64,000 bases of DNA from Irpex lacteus (taxonomy: Eukaryota > Basidiomycota > Agaricomycetes > Polyporales > Irpicaceae), in NCBI GenBank assembly GCA_001986395.2, contig MQVO02000004.1, forward strand, positions 1,939,939 through 2,003,938, written 5' to 3'. The notes under the pieces were generated by a model that saw only the letters and a list, made by a program, of their open reading frames with translations, was not told where the DNA came from and ran no database searches. Position numbers and translations under genes: made by a program. Shown here in pieces: positions 10,845 to 22,883 of the stretch (position 1 is its first letter; each line of letters opens with the position of its first letter).

Positions 10845-13822
10845 CTAATGGCTGATATATTGGAACACGAAAGAGACTTCGGGCAATCCAACCTCGGCTC
10901 GAAGGAGATCGTCATGGTTATTCCGCAACTCTTCATTCGTGAAGTGATTCCATCTGTAACGACATTAGCATAACGCATATCATTCAAGAACGCTGGACTT
11001 ACGTGCTGGCATCTCCGTAGAGCAAAGCCTGCGCCTTGATGCTCTGCCTCCCATTCTTACACCTCTTACACTTGAACGTCTCGTGCGTCTCACAAAGCGT
11101 GTTCTCGTTGAACAAGAACAGCTTCCGGAGAGCATCAAGTGAGAAGTGACGTTCCGTATCTTCTTTCTCGTCCACCACCGCAGATGACAGAGCCTGCTTG
11201 TTAGCCTGCCTTTGAAAGATCTTCTCCTCAATCGTACCGGTGGAGATGAACCGGTAGACGAAACATTCTTTCTTCTGTCCGTCACGCCACACTCGCGCAA
11301 GTGCCTGTTGATCGGCGGCAGGATTCCAGTCTTTTCGTGTGTTAGTTTAGCTTAGTTGCAGAGAGCACTATCCGCCACATACCTGGGTCAAATAGAATGA
11401 GACGGTTTGCACCGATGAGGTTGATACCGCATCCACCGGCTTTACTACTAAGCAGGAAGACGAATTCTTTGCCCTCGGGGTTGTTGAACGAGTCGACTAG
11501 CTTCTGCCGTTTATTGATGGTCATAGTGCCGTCAAGTCGGAAGTAGCCGTACCTATGTGTAGCGGTCAGAGTCAGTCAGAAAGTAGATACATGCGCATTA
11601 CTCACTTCTTGTTCCGTAGCATCTTCTCAAATAGATCCAGTGTTTGGGTATAATTACTGATCAGCACGATCTTGTCTGTAGTCTCCGTACGAATACGATG
11701 CAGGAACCTATACCGATTCTTTCGTGAGTGCCGTGGATGTGCAGCGAACAACATGCATACCTCTCCAAAACCAAGAACTTCCCGCTCCACTCGCAGTGTA
11801 CGTCTGTGTTCCTACCACGTTCACGCGCACTTGAACCTGCTCCACTGAATCCCTCGGGAATAAGATGGTCAGAGCCACGCAAGTCGCTCGGCAAGTCGAG
11901 TAACTCGGGATGGTTACAGAGTTTCTTGAGAATGTTGATGGCCTTCAGTGGCTGGGAGTCTGTACCACGAAGGAGAGCCTGGATCTCAGGTGACTTGATA
12001 AACAGTCGATAGAGCTCCAGCTGTAGGTTGGACGGACGACAGAAAACGACTTGCTCGTATTTGACAGGCACTGAGAAGAGTATAAAGATTAGCGATGACG
12101 GAAACCACGCATCTCGAGTGAGGAAGACGTACGATATTTCGAGAGCAAGTCGTTCGTTCGTCGGATGATGAACTTGGTCACTAGGCCACCGAGCTCCTTG
12201 AGCTTCTTCTCGCTCTCCGCCTTCACAGCATCTGAGGCGTCAGCGTCGCGGCCACGGATGATAGCGTTCTCGAAGTTCTTCCGGAAGTCGTTCTTTGACC
12301 CGAGGAAGTTGGGGTTTGCGAAGTTCAGTAGGGAGAAGTATTCTGAGAGATCGTTCTTTGGCATATTCATCGTTGGTCATTATCTATATCCGCTATTGAG
12401 GGCGAGTCATACCTGGATGGGTGTTCCGGACAGGATAACGCGACGCTTCACATTCAAGGCATTCAGCGCGACAAATGTGAGAGAGTCTAACAATAAATGT
12501 GAGCGTCATGACGGATATGCGGTTGAATGGTGATGTACCAGAGTTCTTGAGACGATGCCCCTCGTCACATAGAAGCAAGCCGATGGTTGCACCAGCGATA
12601 TGGGCTGTGAGGGTTCTCAATGTCTCGTACGAGACAATCATAACTGCTCTGTATCAGTAAACATCCGATGTGTTGATTTGAAACATTATGTACCTGGTTG
12701 AGAGACGTTTCGCCCGTTCGCCGCTACCCATCGAGCGACTTTCTCGAGCATCTCGGCTTTGGTCCCTTTTCCGTCAATAGCGAGGGCAGCAATCGCATCT
12801 TTCCCTAGCCACTTAACTAACGATATGTGAGTGAAAATACCGCCTCCCTAACAGCATCAGAGCATACCAAGTTCGTTCGCCCAATTCTTGACCAAACTGG
12901 AAGGGCAGGCTATAATACACTTCTCGATCGTCGGCTTGCCCGGCCGGGGTGATTGCTTTATTAGGGTCCATAGTAGAGCGATACACTGTAGTGTTTTTCC
13001 AAGACCCATCTCGTCGGCCATGATACATCCATGTTGATTCTCGACCAGCATGCCGGTCGTGCATTTATACAAGAACTATGATCGACTGTGAGTAAATGAA
13101 TCAATGTTCAGATTTTCGAAGCTTACCTTGACACCCTCCACTTGATGTGGACGCAATACTTTCGTCAGTCTCGGGTCGATTACTACAGCTACCTTGTCCA
13201 CCTTCGCCTTCTTGTCCTTGCCACCACCTAGGAGCTGTTTAAGACTCTTATGCGGGTTATATAGACCATTGTATTTCTCTGCGGCCTCCTGTGCCAGTCG
13301 CTCCTTCTCTTCCTCCTTCTCACGCTCCTTCCGTTCTTCGTCAGTCTCTCTGTCGTCTATGGTAGGGTCGTAGAGGACAATGGCGTGGTCCTCCATAGGA
13401 TCGTGGAGAGGACGAGGGATTAGATTGGCTAACGGTCTAATACCGAGTGCAATGTTGGACGAGGCTTTGTGCACATACTCTCCCTCTGAGTTCTTTATCG
13501 CAGGAATGGCAAATTTGCGGGCTACCTCTTCGAAGGGCTTGGCCCTGAATACAGGGAACTCTTGGATATTGTTATCTCTGGGAGACTCGAAGCCGTCCTT
13601 GCCAAATTTCTTCTTCTTTGACTTCTTGCCATTCTCGTCTTCAGAGTCGTCGTCGTCCTTCCCTGTGTCCGCCCCCTTGTATGAGACGCGTTTTCGCTTG
13701 CGCTGAGGTTGTTCTCGCTGAGCTGCGATTGTCGGAGGCTTGAAGGGTTTAGTGACTCGGTAACTCTCCTGGAGTCTGTCGACGACTTTGCCGTCGGTGG
13801 TCGTAGGCACACGTCGCAACAT
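10845..13822 (-). CDS. RAD54: Rad54 homologous-recombination ATPase
   Basis: A gene with many introns encoding roughly 820 residues. The N-terminus ([14 protein letters not shown]) is basic and disordered with a KRKRVSYKG segment, followed by the Rad54 signature [20 protein letters not shown]. The SNF2 helicase motifs appear in order: I DEMGLGKT (near 13010), II DEGH (near 12565), [13 protein letters not shown] (near 12430-12350, across an intron), [17 protein letters not shown] (near 11440) and [15 protein letters not shown] (near 11300). The C-terminal Cys-containing tail ends [14 protein letters not shown]. Rad54 translocates on double-stranded DNA, remodels chromatin and stimulates Rad51 strand exchange in the nucleus. 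The full set of motifs and full length indicate a functional gene. Confidence 0.93.
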
Positions 13823-14056
13823 CGGGATTCTAGATTAGCTCGTCGTCGTTGGGAAAGAGGCCGCCCTTGTCGTTGACCACCGCAATGTCGGTGCCGACAC
13901 GAAGCGCTGATGACAAACGCGTTAATGTGCGCGACGCGGGGCGCATCACGTGCTCGTGACCATTTCCAGCGCCCATTTCCCAGCAGGAAGCGGCGGCGGC
14001 AACTTGTCAGGTCGCTGCCGAGCTCGCCTCTTCACCCATCGCAGAGGACAACAAAC
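13823..14056. promoter_or_regulatory. bidirectional promoter of RAD54 and the chromodomain gene
   Basis: Only 234 bp separate the two divergent start codons. The spacer holds an ACGCGT (13917-13922), which matches the MluI cell-cycle box bound by MBF in ascomycete yeasts, a second GACGCGGGG nearby and a CACGTG E-box (13947-13952). Shared use by both genes is inference. Confidence 0.5.
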
Positions 14057-16771
14057 ATGGCCGAGGAGGAGTATGAAGTCGGTAAGTGGTATTCTGATGC
14101 GCCTCTAACATCATCTCATCCAAGTACAGAGTATATATGTCGCGCTCAAGTCGCAAAGTCGGGGAAAAAGAACGTCTGGGTAAGTTGTTGCATAGCTCGA
14201 GGATAATTCAATAGCTGATTAGCATTTTAGAAATTTGAAGTCAAGGTGAGAAAGGACTCATGTGCATACGTAGAATGTCTGTTGATAGAAACGTAGTGGA
14301 AAGGCTACGGTGTCGATGCCAATACGTGAGTGTTTCCGTCAGTGCTGACATGAGAGCACATGCTGATGAGTGTCCATCGCCCATTAACACAGCTGGGAAC
14401 CAGCCTCAAGCTTCAAAGGTTCAGAGCACTTTATTGACACATTTTGGGCCAAAACTCGAGACACACGAGACTGGCGCGATCTGAAGGAGTTCACAGTAGG
14501 CGAAATCGTCTTTGGCAAGGGTCCGCCTGGAGGTAAGCAAAATAATCTATTGTTATGAATTTCTTTCCTGACTCTAATAGGTGGGAAGCCGAAAGGAAAG
14601 TCCAAGACCGGATCCACGTCGAAGAAAGAGCCTGGCCCTTCCAAGCACCAACGTGTCGATGACAGGGCGATCGAGGTCATTGAAGATTCTGAGCCCGAAG
14701 AGCCAACTTCAAAGGCTGCAGCTGAACCTCGCACCAGTACTCGGAAGCGGCGTGCGTCGGTCGTTGAAGATGTAGAAGAAGTACCAACGGCGAAAAGGCG
14801 ACGCGGCCGTCCTTCTAAAACTCGGCCTGAGGATGAGGAGCCAGAGAGCGCATCAACGGGTTCAAGACTTCGTAAAACCGCTTCAGCCTCTAAACTGCCA
14901 CGTATACCAGCAGTGAAGTCGAAATCGAAGCCTGCAGAGTCGAGCAATGCGTCAGCAAGTACGGCAGCGGCTACGCAAGGCACTTCGCAACGCAGGTCGA
15001 ACAGGAAATCGGCCGCTGCCTCGAAGGAAGATTCACCCGACGTCGTGCTTGTCGATACACCTCCTGTCGCGGATGATACCTCCAGTGAAGCGGATCGACG
15101 ACTCGTCGTAGAGAGTCTGGACGTTCCTGAATCCGAATCTGGAGATGGGCAACCGACGGGTGATACAAATGGCGACGTGGAAATGCACGATGGCACCTCT
15201 GCATCTGTCCAGCAGACAAATCCTTCTAGCAGCTCTATACCACCGGTTTCCCCAGCCAAAGTCCCTGCACACAGGGCTCGGGAAGCGAATCCTCGTATAA
15301 AGATGATGGACGAAGGATTCACATCTCAGAGCGGACTTTCTGTCAAAGCCGCGCTGGCCAGCGCATCAGGCTCGTCCAACCGTCGACAGTCGGTTCTTTC
15401 TCCCAGAGCTCGTACAAACGACTCCCCCGCAATTCTAGGCAGCACCTCGCTTCTCACGGCAGGCAGGAACGGTGGTCTTGTCTCCATACGGAAGCACGTC
15501 GAGCCGATTCGCCCTCCCCCAGCATCAAAAGCCGCTGATTCTAACGAGGTTACTGAGGACGTCCAGACCGTCGATGAAGAGGTGGTCGACAATACGCCTC
15601 CGACGGCGAAAGAGGTACTTGAGCTAGCTGGGTTACAGCCCGATGCCGCGGAGGCCCTCCCCGACTACGATGGCGCCTCTGATCAAGATGCGGAGGGAGA
15701 GAGCGATCATGACATGGCCGGGCACGACGACCACGTAGAGCATGTCGATACTGTGGAAGCTGTAGCATCAGGGTCTGGCGGGCTTCAGGGCAACGATTCC
15801 CTCCCAACGCCTCTTGAAATCGATGAATCATCCAAGGTCACGATCACGGAGACGAATGGCACATTGGAGGTTCACGAAGAGTGAGCGACTCGCACTTACT
15901 TATGTCCTGTTTCTGATTCCGTTTGTCTATGCGCTAGGCAGACCATCATCATCCCGAAGCCCTTGATCAACCCACCTACGGCTCTCATCGGCCAGAGCAG
16001 TAGTTCAAACCTGATTACTTCTGCCTCTGCTGCGTGGAAGCGTACCACCATCTTTGGACCTCTGTGAGTGGTTTCATCTGTTCGTATAGCCTTGTATGGT
16101 ATGGCTTATGTCGTTCAAATCTACCAGCGGCTCCGGAAGCTTCGCTTCAGCACCAGCAGAGGGACCATCTTCACCGTACGTAGTGAACCCCAATCCGTCG
16201 ATACTATTACTAATTATATGGTACAGACAAGGATCCCTGGACTCCACTGTATTCCTCGTCGTGCTAAGCGCAACTGTGGACCTTCCCGTCCTGCTCAAAG
16301 ACATCTACCCCGCCAAAATACCCTCTTTGAAATCTCTCGATGCCGCCTTGACGAATGCGTCCAGGGGCACCCCGGGCAAATTCTACAAGGGGGATGGCGC
16401 CTCCGCGATAGTCAGCTCGTTTGGCGTAGAAGGATCGTCCGCGAGGATCCTCCTTGATACCGAAGCCACCGAAGTGCAAAAACAGAACTTTGAGCGGTTC
16501 CGGGCTTTGTTGAAGGAAGGAGCCGTTGTAAGTCTACAGCTATCTTTCGCCGTGAATCTCATATTGACAGGACTCTGCGTAGTTTGTTGTGATGGTCGGT
16601 GCACATCTGCTGGCTTTCTCTGCGTCAGACAACGTCCAGCTTAGCTCGAAACTGGGCATGTCGCCGAATCTCGTTGGCCTTGGTGACAACATCCTTGTCA
16701 CTGAGGTCAATATCCAGAACGATCTCTTGTATCTTGACGCCACTATGGACGTTGAGGACGAAAAGTGGTAG
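14057..16771 (+). CDS. chromodomain protein with long disordered region and unknown C-terminal domain
   Basis: About 740 residues from many exons. The first exons are small and together encode a chromodomain: EYEVEYICRAQVAKSG, VWKFEVKWKGYG and TWEPASSF, including aromatic positions that would form the methyl-lysine cage. The middle (14581-15884) is a long Lys/Ser/Glu-rich disordered segment with basic nuclear-localisation-like clusters (KRRRGRPSK resembles an AT-hook). The last exons encode a compact hydrophobic domain with DSTVFLVVLSATVDLPVLL and a late segment VVMVGAHLLAFSASDNVQ. I do not recognise that domain, and it is not an obvious chromoshadow. Role inferred: histone-methyl-lysine reader in chromatin. 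It is divergent from RAD54. Confidence 0.75.
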
Positions 16772-17041
16772 ATCTAGATGAACCTACGCTTCTATTGCCT
16801 TGGATTTCTCTCCGCCTTCTTTCTTGAATCCTGTAATTCTGCGTCCCCGCCCATGGCATCTCCTAATGTAGCTCCGCATCTTTACCACCTAGTAATCTTC
16901 AACCTGCTTAGTCTCTACTTGTCCAATGTATGATGCTAGAGTATCGAGAAGTTCTCATGTGAGTGGACTCCGACGAACAGGAAGACTTGTAAAGAGGTTG
17001 GGCGTTTAGTGAAAAGCGATCCGAGCGCTTCTTCTACCCGC

Positions 17042-18572
17042 ATGTTGCGAATTGCTTTCCGCCTTCATGCATCGCGTCCGCGACCCACGCGATGCTTTCA
17101 CTGGACCCCTCGACGGTTCGCCCAGCCTGACGTACTCAGCTCTTTGGATGCGTCTCCGATAGTGCAGGCTGTGTCGCGACGTATGCAGCGTCGGGAAGAC
17201 TTACAGTCGCAGGTGAGTCTGCTATGTGGCAAAGGCTTGTCGCTCAATCGAATTGAACAATGAGGCTTTGGTAGCTTTCAGAGACTTTGAACACTCCTGA
17301 GGATAAGGAGCGCATGAAACAGATATCCTTGTTGGAGCCTTTGAGGAATGCATGGGAGGAATGGCAGAACACACGGGATGTATGTGCTCCTGCTTATGCC
17401 TGCCTCGCGTATGACTGATACTTGAGAAAACGTCGCAGTAGCTTCTCAAAGAGACGACCACTTTGCTCGAAGACCCAGACCCGTCCATGCGTTCCCTCGC
17501 TGGTGAGGAGTATACCGAACTTGTAACCAAACTCTCCTCAATGGCAGAAGAGAAGTTTCCGTCACTCCTCGTCCCGCCGTCACAGACCTCTCACCTTTCC
17601 GCCATGCTCGAGATTAAAGCTGGCGTCGGCGGGAGTGAAGCTGCGCTGTTTGTTGCGGATATGATCAGAATGTACACGGCCGTGGCAGGGCACCTTGGTT
17701 GGAAGGCGGTGGTTACAGGGAAGAATGAGACCGAGAATGGTGGGTTTAAGGACGCGGTGCTCGAGGTTAAGGGAGAGAAGGCGTATGATACGCTGAGGTG
17801 GGAGAGTGGTGTGCATAGAGTGCAGAGGGTACCTGCCACAGAGGCTAGCGGAAGAGTGCACACCAGTACGGTGGCTGTTTTGGTGAGTGCTATCAGGTGT
17901 TATTTATCAGGATATAACTAAAGGTGCGCTGTGCTAGGTGCTGCCGTTAGAGGAAGACAATGGGCAGGAAGTCAAAGATGACTTGTTCACCATGGATGAA
18001 ATCAGAATCGAAGTCATGCGATCGAGAGGAGCGGGCGGTCAGGTATGTAGTGGTCGGGCTAGCATATCGCACTCTGCTCATTGTCTTCCAGCACGTCAAC
18101 AAAACCGAGTCTGCGGTTCGCCTAACGCACATTCCTACCGGCATAACTGTGTCTATGCAGGATGAACGAAGTCAACATCAAGTACGTTTGTTGACTCAAC
18201 CTTGGCCCCGTCTTAATGCTGACAATAGTCATAGAATCGTCGGAAAGCGTTTCAGGTCCTTCGTGCGCGACTAATGGACCGCAAGCTGTCTCAGGAAACT
18301 GTTGACCGTCGAGACCTGAGACGAAGTCTCGTCAAGAGTGCGGATAGGAGCGAAAAAGTTCGGACATACAACTATACACAGGTATGGATGCATTATCGGT
18401 CTCTCGTGTCAATGCGCTCACCTTCTTGTAGGATCGTGTGACAGACCACCGACTAGGCAGGTCGATCATGAACATAGATTCTGTGATGGATGGTGATGCG
18501 CTGCAAGAGTTTCTGGTAGACCTGGGTCGAAAGCACCAAGAAGAACTGCTAGAGGAGGCCGCGCTTTCCTGA
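17042..18572 (+). CDS. MRF1: mitochondrial peptide chain release factor 1
   Basis: About 415 residues over several exons. The N-terminus [19 protein letters not shown] is Arg-rich without acidic residues, as expected for a mitochondrial targeting peptide. An in-frame ATG at 17009 would add 11 residues that include an Asp, so 17042 is preferred but not proven. The coiled N-terminal domain is followed by the class-I release factor core [16 protein letters not shown] and the catalytic GGQ loop in [19 protein letters not shown] (split by an intron near 18040-18090). The C-terminus has the basic helices typical of the family. The protein releases finished peptides at UAA/UAG on the mitochondrial ribosome. 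It ends 248 bp before the Tc1/mariner insertion. Confidence 0.92.
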
Positions 18573-18820
18573 GTTTAGTTCATGTCACAATAGTATTTCC
18601 AGTATAATTTACGAGATATCCATGCACCCCTCACGTTTTCTGACATGAAGACACGAGATCCTGAGCCCCGAAGGTTGAACGCGTCTAAGCACTCTGCCTT
18701 GGGGAGACTAACATGAACATACGCTCCCTATCGCTCGGCAGCTTGCCGCGAGCCAATCGGTGTGGGGGATTTGAGTGAGCGCTTGGCTGTGTCGTGTGCT
18801 GGGCGATCCGTTTCAGGCTA

Positions 18821-18885
18821 CAGTGCTTTGCATATGAACGTGCAATTCGGACTTTCGCGTTTTTATTTGTTCGTAGCCAAATAAA
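18821..18885 (+). repeat. left terminal inverted repeat of the Tc1/mariner element
   Basis: Begins CAGTG after a TA. The first 36 bp match the right repeat exactly; over 65 bp I count about three mismatches. Imperfect pairing continues to about 18930, where both arms share GTCAC-type motifs that may be subterminal transposase sites. Confidence 0.85.
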
Positions 18886-19445
18886 GCTGTATATAGTAAC
18901 CGCATCAGCGCATCAGTCACCGATCGTCACAAAGCAAACGTTAGGCGCCGAAACGCAGATGTCACAGCGTGCGACGATTATCTGTGCCACTCCGCTTCAG
19001 TCGTACGCGTCCCTCCTTCCCTCATCCATGTCGACTTTGCCACCACCGTCTCATGTGTTCAACATTGCCCATTGACCTGCTCCCAATCCGTGGACTCACT
19101 CTCACTCCCTTCTTTATACTGTGCCACTCACTTATCTGGGATTTGGGCCTTGGGTATCGACACTCGCACGGATGACCGAGGAGAAACCCAGCAACCGAGA
19201 TTAGGTGCAGGATTTACCCTGCATTTTAGCTCGCAATTCGTGATCATGGTGTAGGTGAGTGCGCCGTTATCATCTGGCATTCTGTTTCATCCAGACAACG
19301 CTAAGACTGTATTTGCAGCCGGGGCGCAGGCAGCCTTGCTTTGTCGTTGTCCCGCTGTCGCCACTGGTGGACTCGAGGACTCGGGAGGATAAAAGGGATG
19401 GACTTGGAGTCAAAATATGCAGAGTACGTACCCAAGCTCTCTACC

Positions 19446-21479
19446 ATGGCCAATTCCCCGCTCACTCCCTCCAATGTTCGTCGCTCTCCCCGCAATCATG
19501 CATCCTCCAGGACAGCACCGTACTATATACCTCGTCAGTCTCGTTCAAACGAGAACATCTCCCCGTTCCGTACCCCGACCCCTCCTCGCCGTCCTGCATC
19601 TCTGTTATGGCTCAACAGCACGGCACCGGGATATGTTGGTATGTATCTACTTTCCTCTGTTCAGAAAAACCACTCATAATCTACCACAGATGGGCCGGTC
19701 GGCCAGTTTTACACCTCAACTGCAGAGATGAATGAAACTCGTCGCCAGTATGGGTTCGCTCCGTTGCCACTCACGCCAGAGGCTGGCCGCCAGCCCTCCG
19801 TGGATCGGGTGGTAACACCTGTACGCGTTGAGCATGCAGTCCCGGATGACCGATTAGGCCCTGTCGCTCCGCCACTCCCTGCTGCCTTTGGTGCCACTCC
19901 CGGCATGGTCCCGTCCCTCCTCTCAGGACTTTCAGACGAGGATAGGACTGCGGAGAACTCTCCTCTCCCCGCACCCCTGGCCGACCCTTCGGCTGCCTCC
20001 ATCGCTGTTGCATCGGAGTCTCAAGGAGCTGCCGCCATGCCAGCATCTCAACCTCAATGTAAGTTCTTTATCCATCTGGTCTTACCCCATGCTTACATTC
20101 CTCGCAGCTCCACCCGATGTCCGCTACGTCTCCGTGTCGGTTATTCATTTCAAGGCACAGGACCCCAACGCTCGCAAGACGGCCAAGCCTGCGAAAGAAG
20201 ACCTGATCAAGAAGGACTACATCCGGATCACCCCTACGACACAGCGCGGCGAGTTCATCCTCGACTGTTTGAGGGTGCACCGCCTTCACAGCTCATACGA
20301 GCCTTCTCCGACATCAGGCCCCCGCTTTAAGCTGTGGTACAAAGGGTATGCATTCATCTCATCTTCGCATACATCATCACTAACCTGTCTCGCAGCTGTG
20401 GCACTCGCAGGTCTGCTACCAACGTCGACACCAATCATGAGTGGGGTGTCCAACTTCCTGGTTTGATCAATACCAACCAGAAGACCGAGATCAGTGTTGA
20501 GTTTGATCTCACCACTATGGAAGCATTTCGCCCACAGATTCAGGTGAGTATATCCTATATATGAGAGCTCGAAGTTGATCATTGAGGGGTATCACATAGA
20601 TTCTGAGCGGTGGCATGGACCCGAACCTTGAGCTTATGCAAGGAACACATGTATGTGTTTCGTCATTCCATTGCTTGTGTTTGCATATGTTGACCGAGAC
20701 GCATTAGGTACCCCAAGTGTCTGCGTTCTCACCGCAGGATCAACTTCACGGCACCATCATCTTGAAGCTGAAGCAGAAGTGGCAGTGTCAAGCGCATGGC
20801 GGAGAGAGTGGAGGGCCCGGTTGGTGCTACGTCTCGCCAGCATCGGGTAAGCATTTCGGCTTGAACATGCTGAAGCTGAGGGGATGGGCCTCTGGTATTG
20901 TAGGTACACCCTATTTCATGTCATCTCGTACTAACCATCTGTTAGGCCTCACACAACTATACTATCGACGATCCGCCATCGCTCGTTTTGGACGGCGGTT
21001 CCAGGGACGGCGCGATCGGCAAGTCTCGCGGCCGAGCAGGCCCACATCTGACAGCCGAAGCCGAGCGTGTTGGAGGCTCGTCCACCACCGACATCATGGC
21101 ATTATTGGCGTCGACCATGATGCCTATTGCTGCTATGGCGATGGAGCGCATGACTGCCGCAGCCTTACCACCCACGCCCTCTCCGGCCACTGAACCAGCC
21201 CACCCTATCGAGGCTGCCGTTCGTCATCCGCCATACTCTGCAGTACCTATCGGCTTTGAGCTTCGGGCATGTTTAGACGACTTCCACAAGATCAAGGGCA
21301 TTGACTTCGTCCCATTCCACGATGCTCTCGCTGGTCTCGACTTCACTCCAGACATCCTGCCAATTGTTCCCCTGGCCCGTCTTTCTCAGATTCTTGATAG
21401 TGCTGTTGAGGGTAAGGTGCTGAAGCTGCAGGCTTTCGCTGGCAAGTGGAATGATCGTCTGGAAGAGTTGCGTAGATAA
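19446..21479 (+). CDS. accessory gene of the Tc1/mariner element, unknown function
   Basis: A gene with about six introns encoding roughly 560 residues. The start MANSPLTPSN at 19446 is preferred because a GATAAAAG box lies about 55 bp upstream; an in-frame ATG at 19398 is the alternative. Residues 1-190 are Pro/Ser/Ala-rich and disordered. The central part (from about 20107) looks folded, with RYVSVSVIHFKAQD, GEFILDCLRVHRLH and VEFDLTTMEAFRPQ, and a Cys/Trp/Gly patch WQCQAHGGESGGPGWCYV. The C-terminal 70 residues are helical (CLDDFHKIKGIDFVPFHDAL...ILPIVPLARLSQIL) and resemble a SAM-like helical bundle. I recognise no catalytic motif. It lies within the transposon repeats, 44 bp from the transposase stop codon. 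It could be captured host cargo or a DNA-binding/regulatory partner of the transposase. Confidence 0.7.
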
Positions 21480-21523
21480 TTTCTCCTTTGTAACTATGTA
21501 GGCATCTACGCTATACTTGTAGA

Positions 21524-22595
21524 CTATGCATAACCACAGTTAATTGCCCAAGCAACCGAGTTCTCCGCTGTTATCGAGTGTGCTGCCTGATGAATCAACA
21601 ACGGGCGGATGCTGTCATCTATGACTTCAGCTTCATGACGGCGTAGCCAAGCTTTGAGAGAATGGAAAGCTTGCTCGATCGGGTTGAAGTCGGGAGAGTA
21701 TGGTGGTAAGTATATGAGCATGGCACCTGGGTGTGTCAATGAGTACACTTATCAAAGCTCAATGACAATGTTGGGAAACGTACCGCACTCTTCAACAATA
21801 ATTTGGCGTACCTCCTCGTCATGATGTATTGCGCAATTGTCCAAAACAACAACGCTCCGCCGTCCAGGATAAGGATTGAGTAAGGGGGCCTAATATTGAT
21901 CAGTCTGTGTGCACAACCTCAATACGGAAACGGTCGCTCACAACGTCTGTACGAAGGAACTCGATGAACCGCTCTTTGGTCACAGAGCCTTCAAATATGT
22001 CCAATGCAATTATACCTTCAGTTGTCAGTGCTGGGAGTATTGAGTACTTCTGTCCACGAGCGAAGAACTCCCGCTTCACACATGCTCTTCCGAGTGGACT
22101 CCAACCATACTCCCGCATGTTTGTGAGGTTATCGATTCCCGATTCGTCAAGCCAGACGAAATCTTCCTTCGCAATATGTCCATAGGTCGCCTGCCATGTT
22201 GCACGCAGAAGTTCGTTCCGTTCAAGAGCTGCTCGAGCGACTGATTTGTGTGAAAATGCGATTCGGCGCAAAGCACGAGATATTGTGGCCACTGAGACAT
22301 TGACCCGACGTTGATTCAGTAGGTGTTCTTGCAACTCGTCCAAGTATAGAGAAGGATTAGCTTGCAGTAGACCAACAATATAGTCAATGTCTGATGGCTG
22401 CAATGCACGCTCGCGGCCTGGTGGGTTCAAAAACGGGTTGCGCGATTCACCGTATTTGCGGTACACTTCAAGCACATTGTACACAGTGCGTGTTGAGCAG
22501 GGGACCTGTTTGGCTATCTCGGAGACTGGCAAACCAAGAGTGTAATGCCAGAAGACAATCCTGTCGCGGGTTTCTTGAGACAGATGAGGCGGCAT
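21524..22595 (-). CDS. Tc1/mariner (IS630-type) DDE transposase
   Basis: Three exons encode about 318 residues. The N-terminus (MPPHLSQETRDRIVFWHYTLG) and GLPVSEIAKQVPCSTRTVYN form a helix-turn-helix. A second DNA-binding region with ERALQPSDIDYIV follows. The catalytic acidic residues are in VWLDESGID, VVVLDNCAIHH and YSPDFNPIEQAF. By my count 35 residues separate the second Asp from the Glu, close to the DD34E class. One intron (about 52 bp) lies after FLRTDV and joins APLLNPYPG; another lies just after IIVEEC. No stop or frameshift interrupts the spliced frame, so it is likely functional. It cuts and pastes the element at TA targets in the nucleus. Confidence 0.9.
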
Positions 22596-22741
22596 GAAGA
22601 TAAAACTTGATTATAGAAATGTGGCCACACAACTGCCAGTGCTCAGATAACGACGTTGATCGACCCGCTAACGTGACAGATTACTTTCAGCGTTTATCTC
22701 AAAGGTGACGAGCTGTGACTGATCGGACTACTATATCAGGA

Positions 22742-22806
22742 TTTATTTGGCTACGAACAAACAAAACCGAGAAAGTCCGAATTGCACGTTCATATGCAAA
22801 GCACTG
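22742..22806 (-). repeat. right terminal inverted repeat of the Tc1/mariner element
   Basis: Reverse complement of the left repeat, ending at 22806 just before TA (22807-22808). It lies 77 bp from the start codon of the PQ-loop transporter gene. Confidence 0.85.
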
Positions 22807-22883
22807 TATCTGTCGAGGTCGCTTGCGGTGAGTGCGGCACTCCGCCCCCACTCACTGCGACCACGTCGTCTTACACGACGTCC

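Larger units (their letters stand above)
18821..22806. mobile_element. two-gene Tc1/mariner-type DNA transposon
   Basis: A 3,986-bp element. Its ends are inverted repeats beginning CAGTGCTTTGCATATGAACG, identical for the first 36 bp and about 95% over 65 bp, with weaker pairing out to about 110 bp. TA lies directly outside both ends (18819-18820 and 22807-22808), the target duplication of the IS630/Tc1/mariner superfamily. Inside are an intact transposase on the minus strand and a second multi-exon gene on the plus strand, tail to tail. Neither gene has a premature stop in the splice models used, and the high similarity of the repeats suggests a recent insertion. Confidence 0.85.

Noticed and set aside
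14384..15322. 312-codon open frame on the minus strand
   Set aside because: Antisense to the disordered exon of the chromodomain gene, whose plus-strand frame connects to a chromodomain by good splices. The Ser-rich minus translation is a mirror effect of codon bias.
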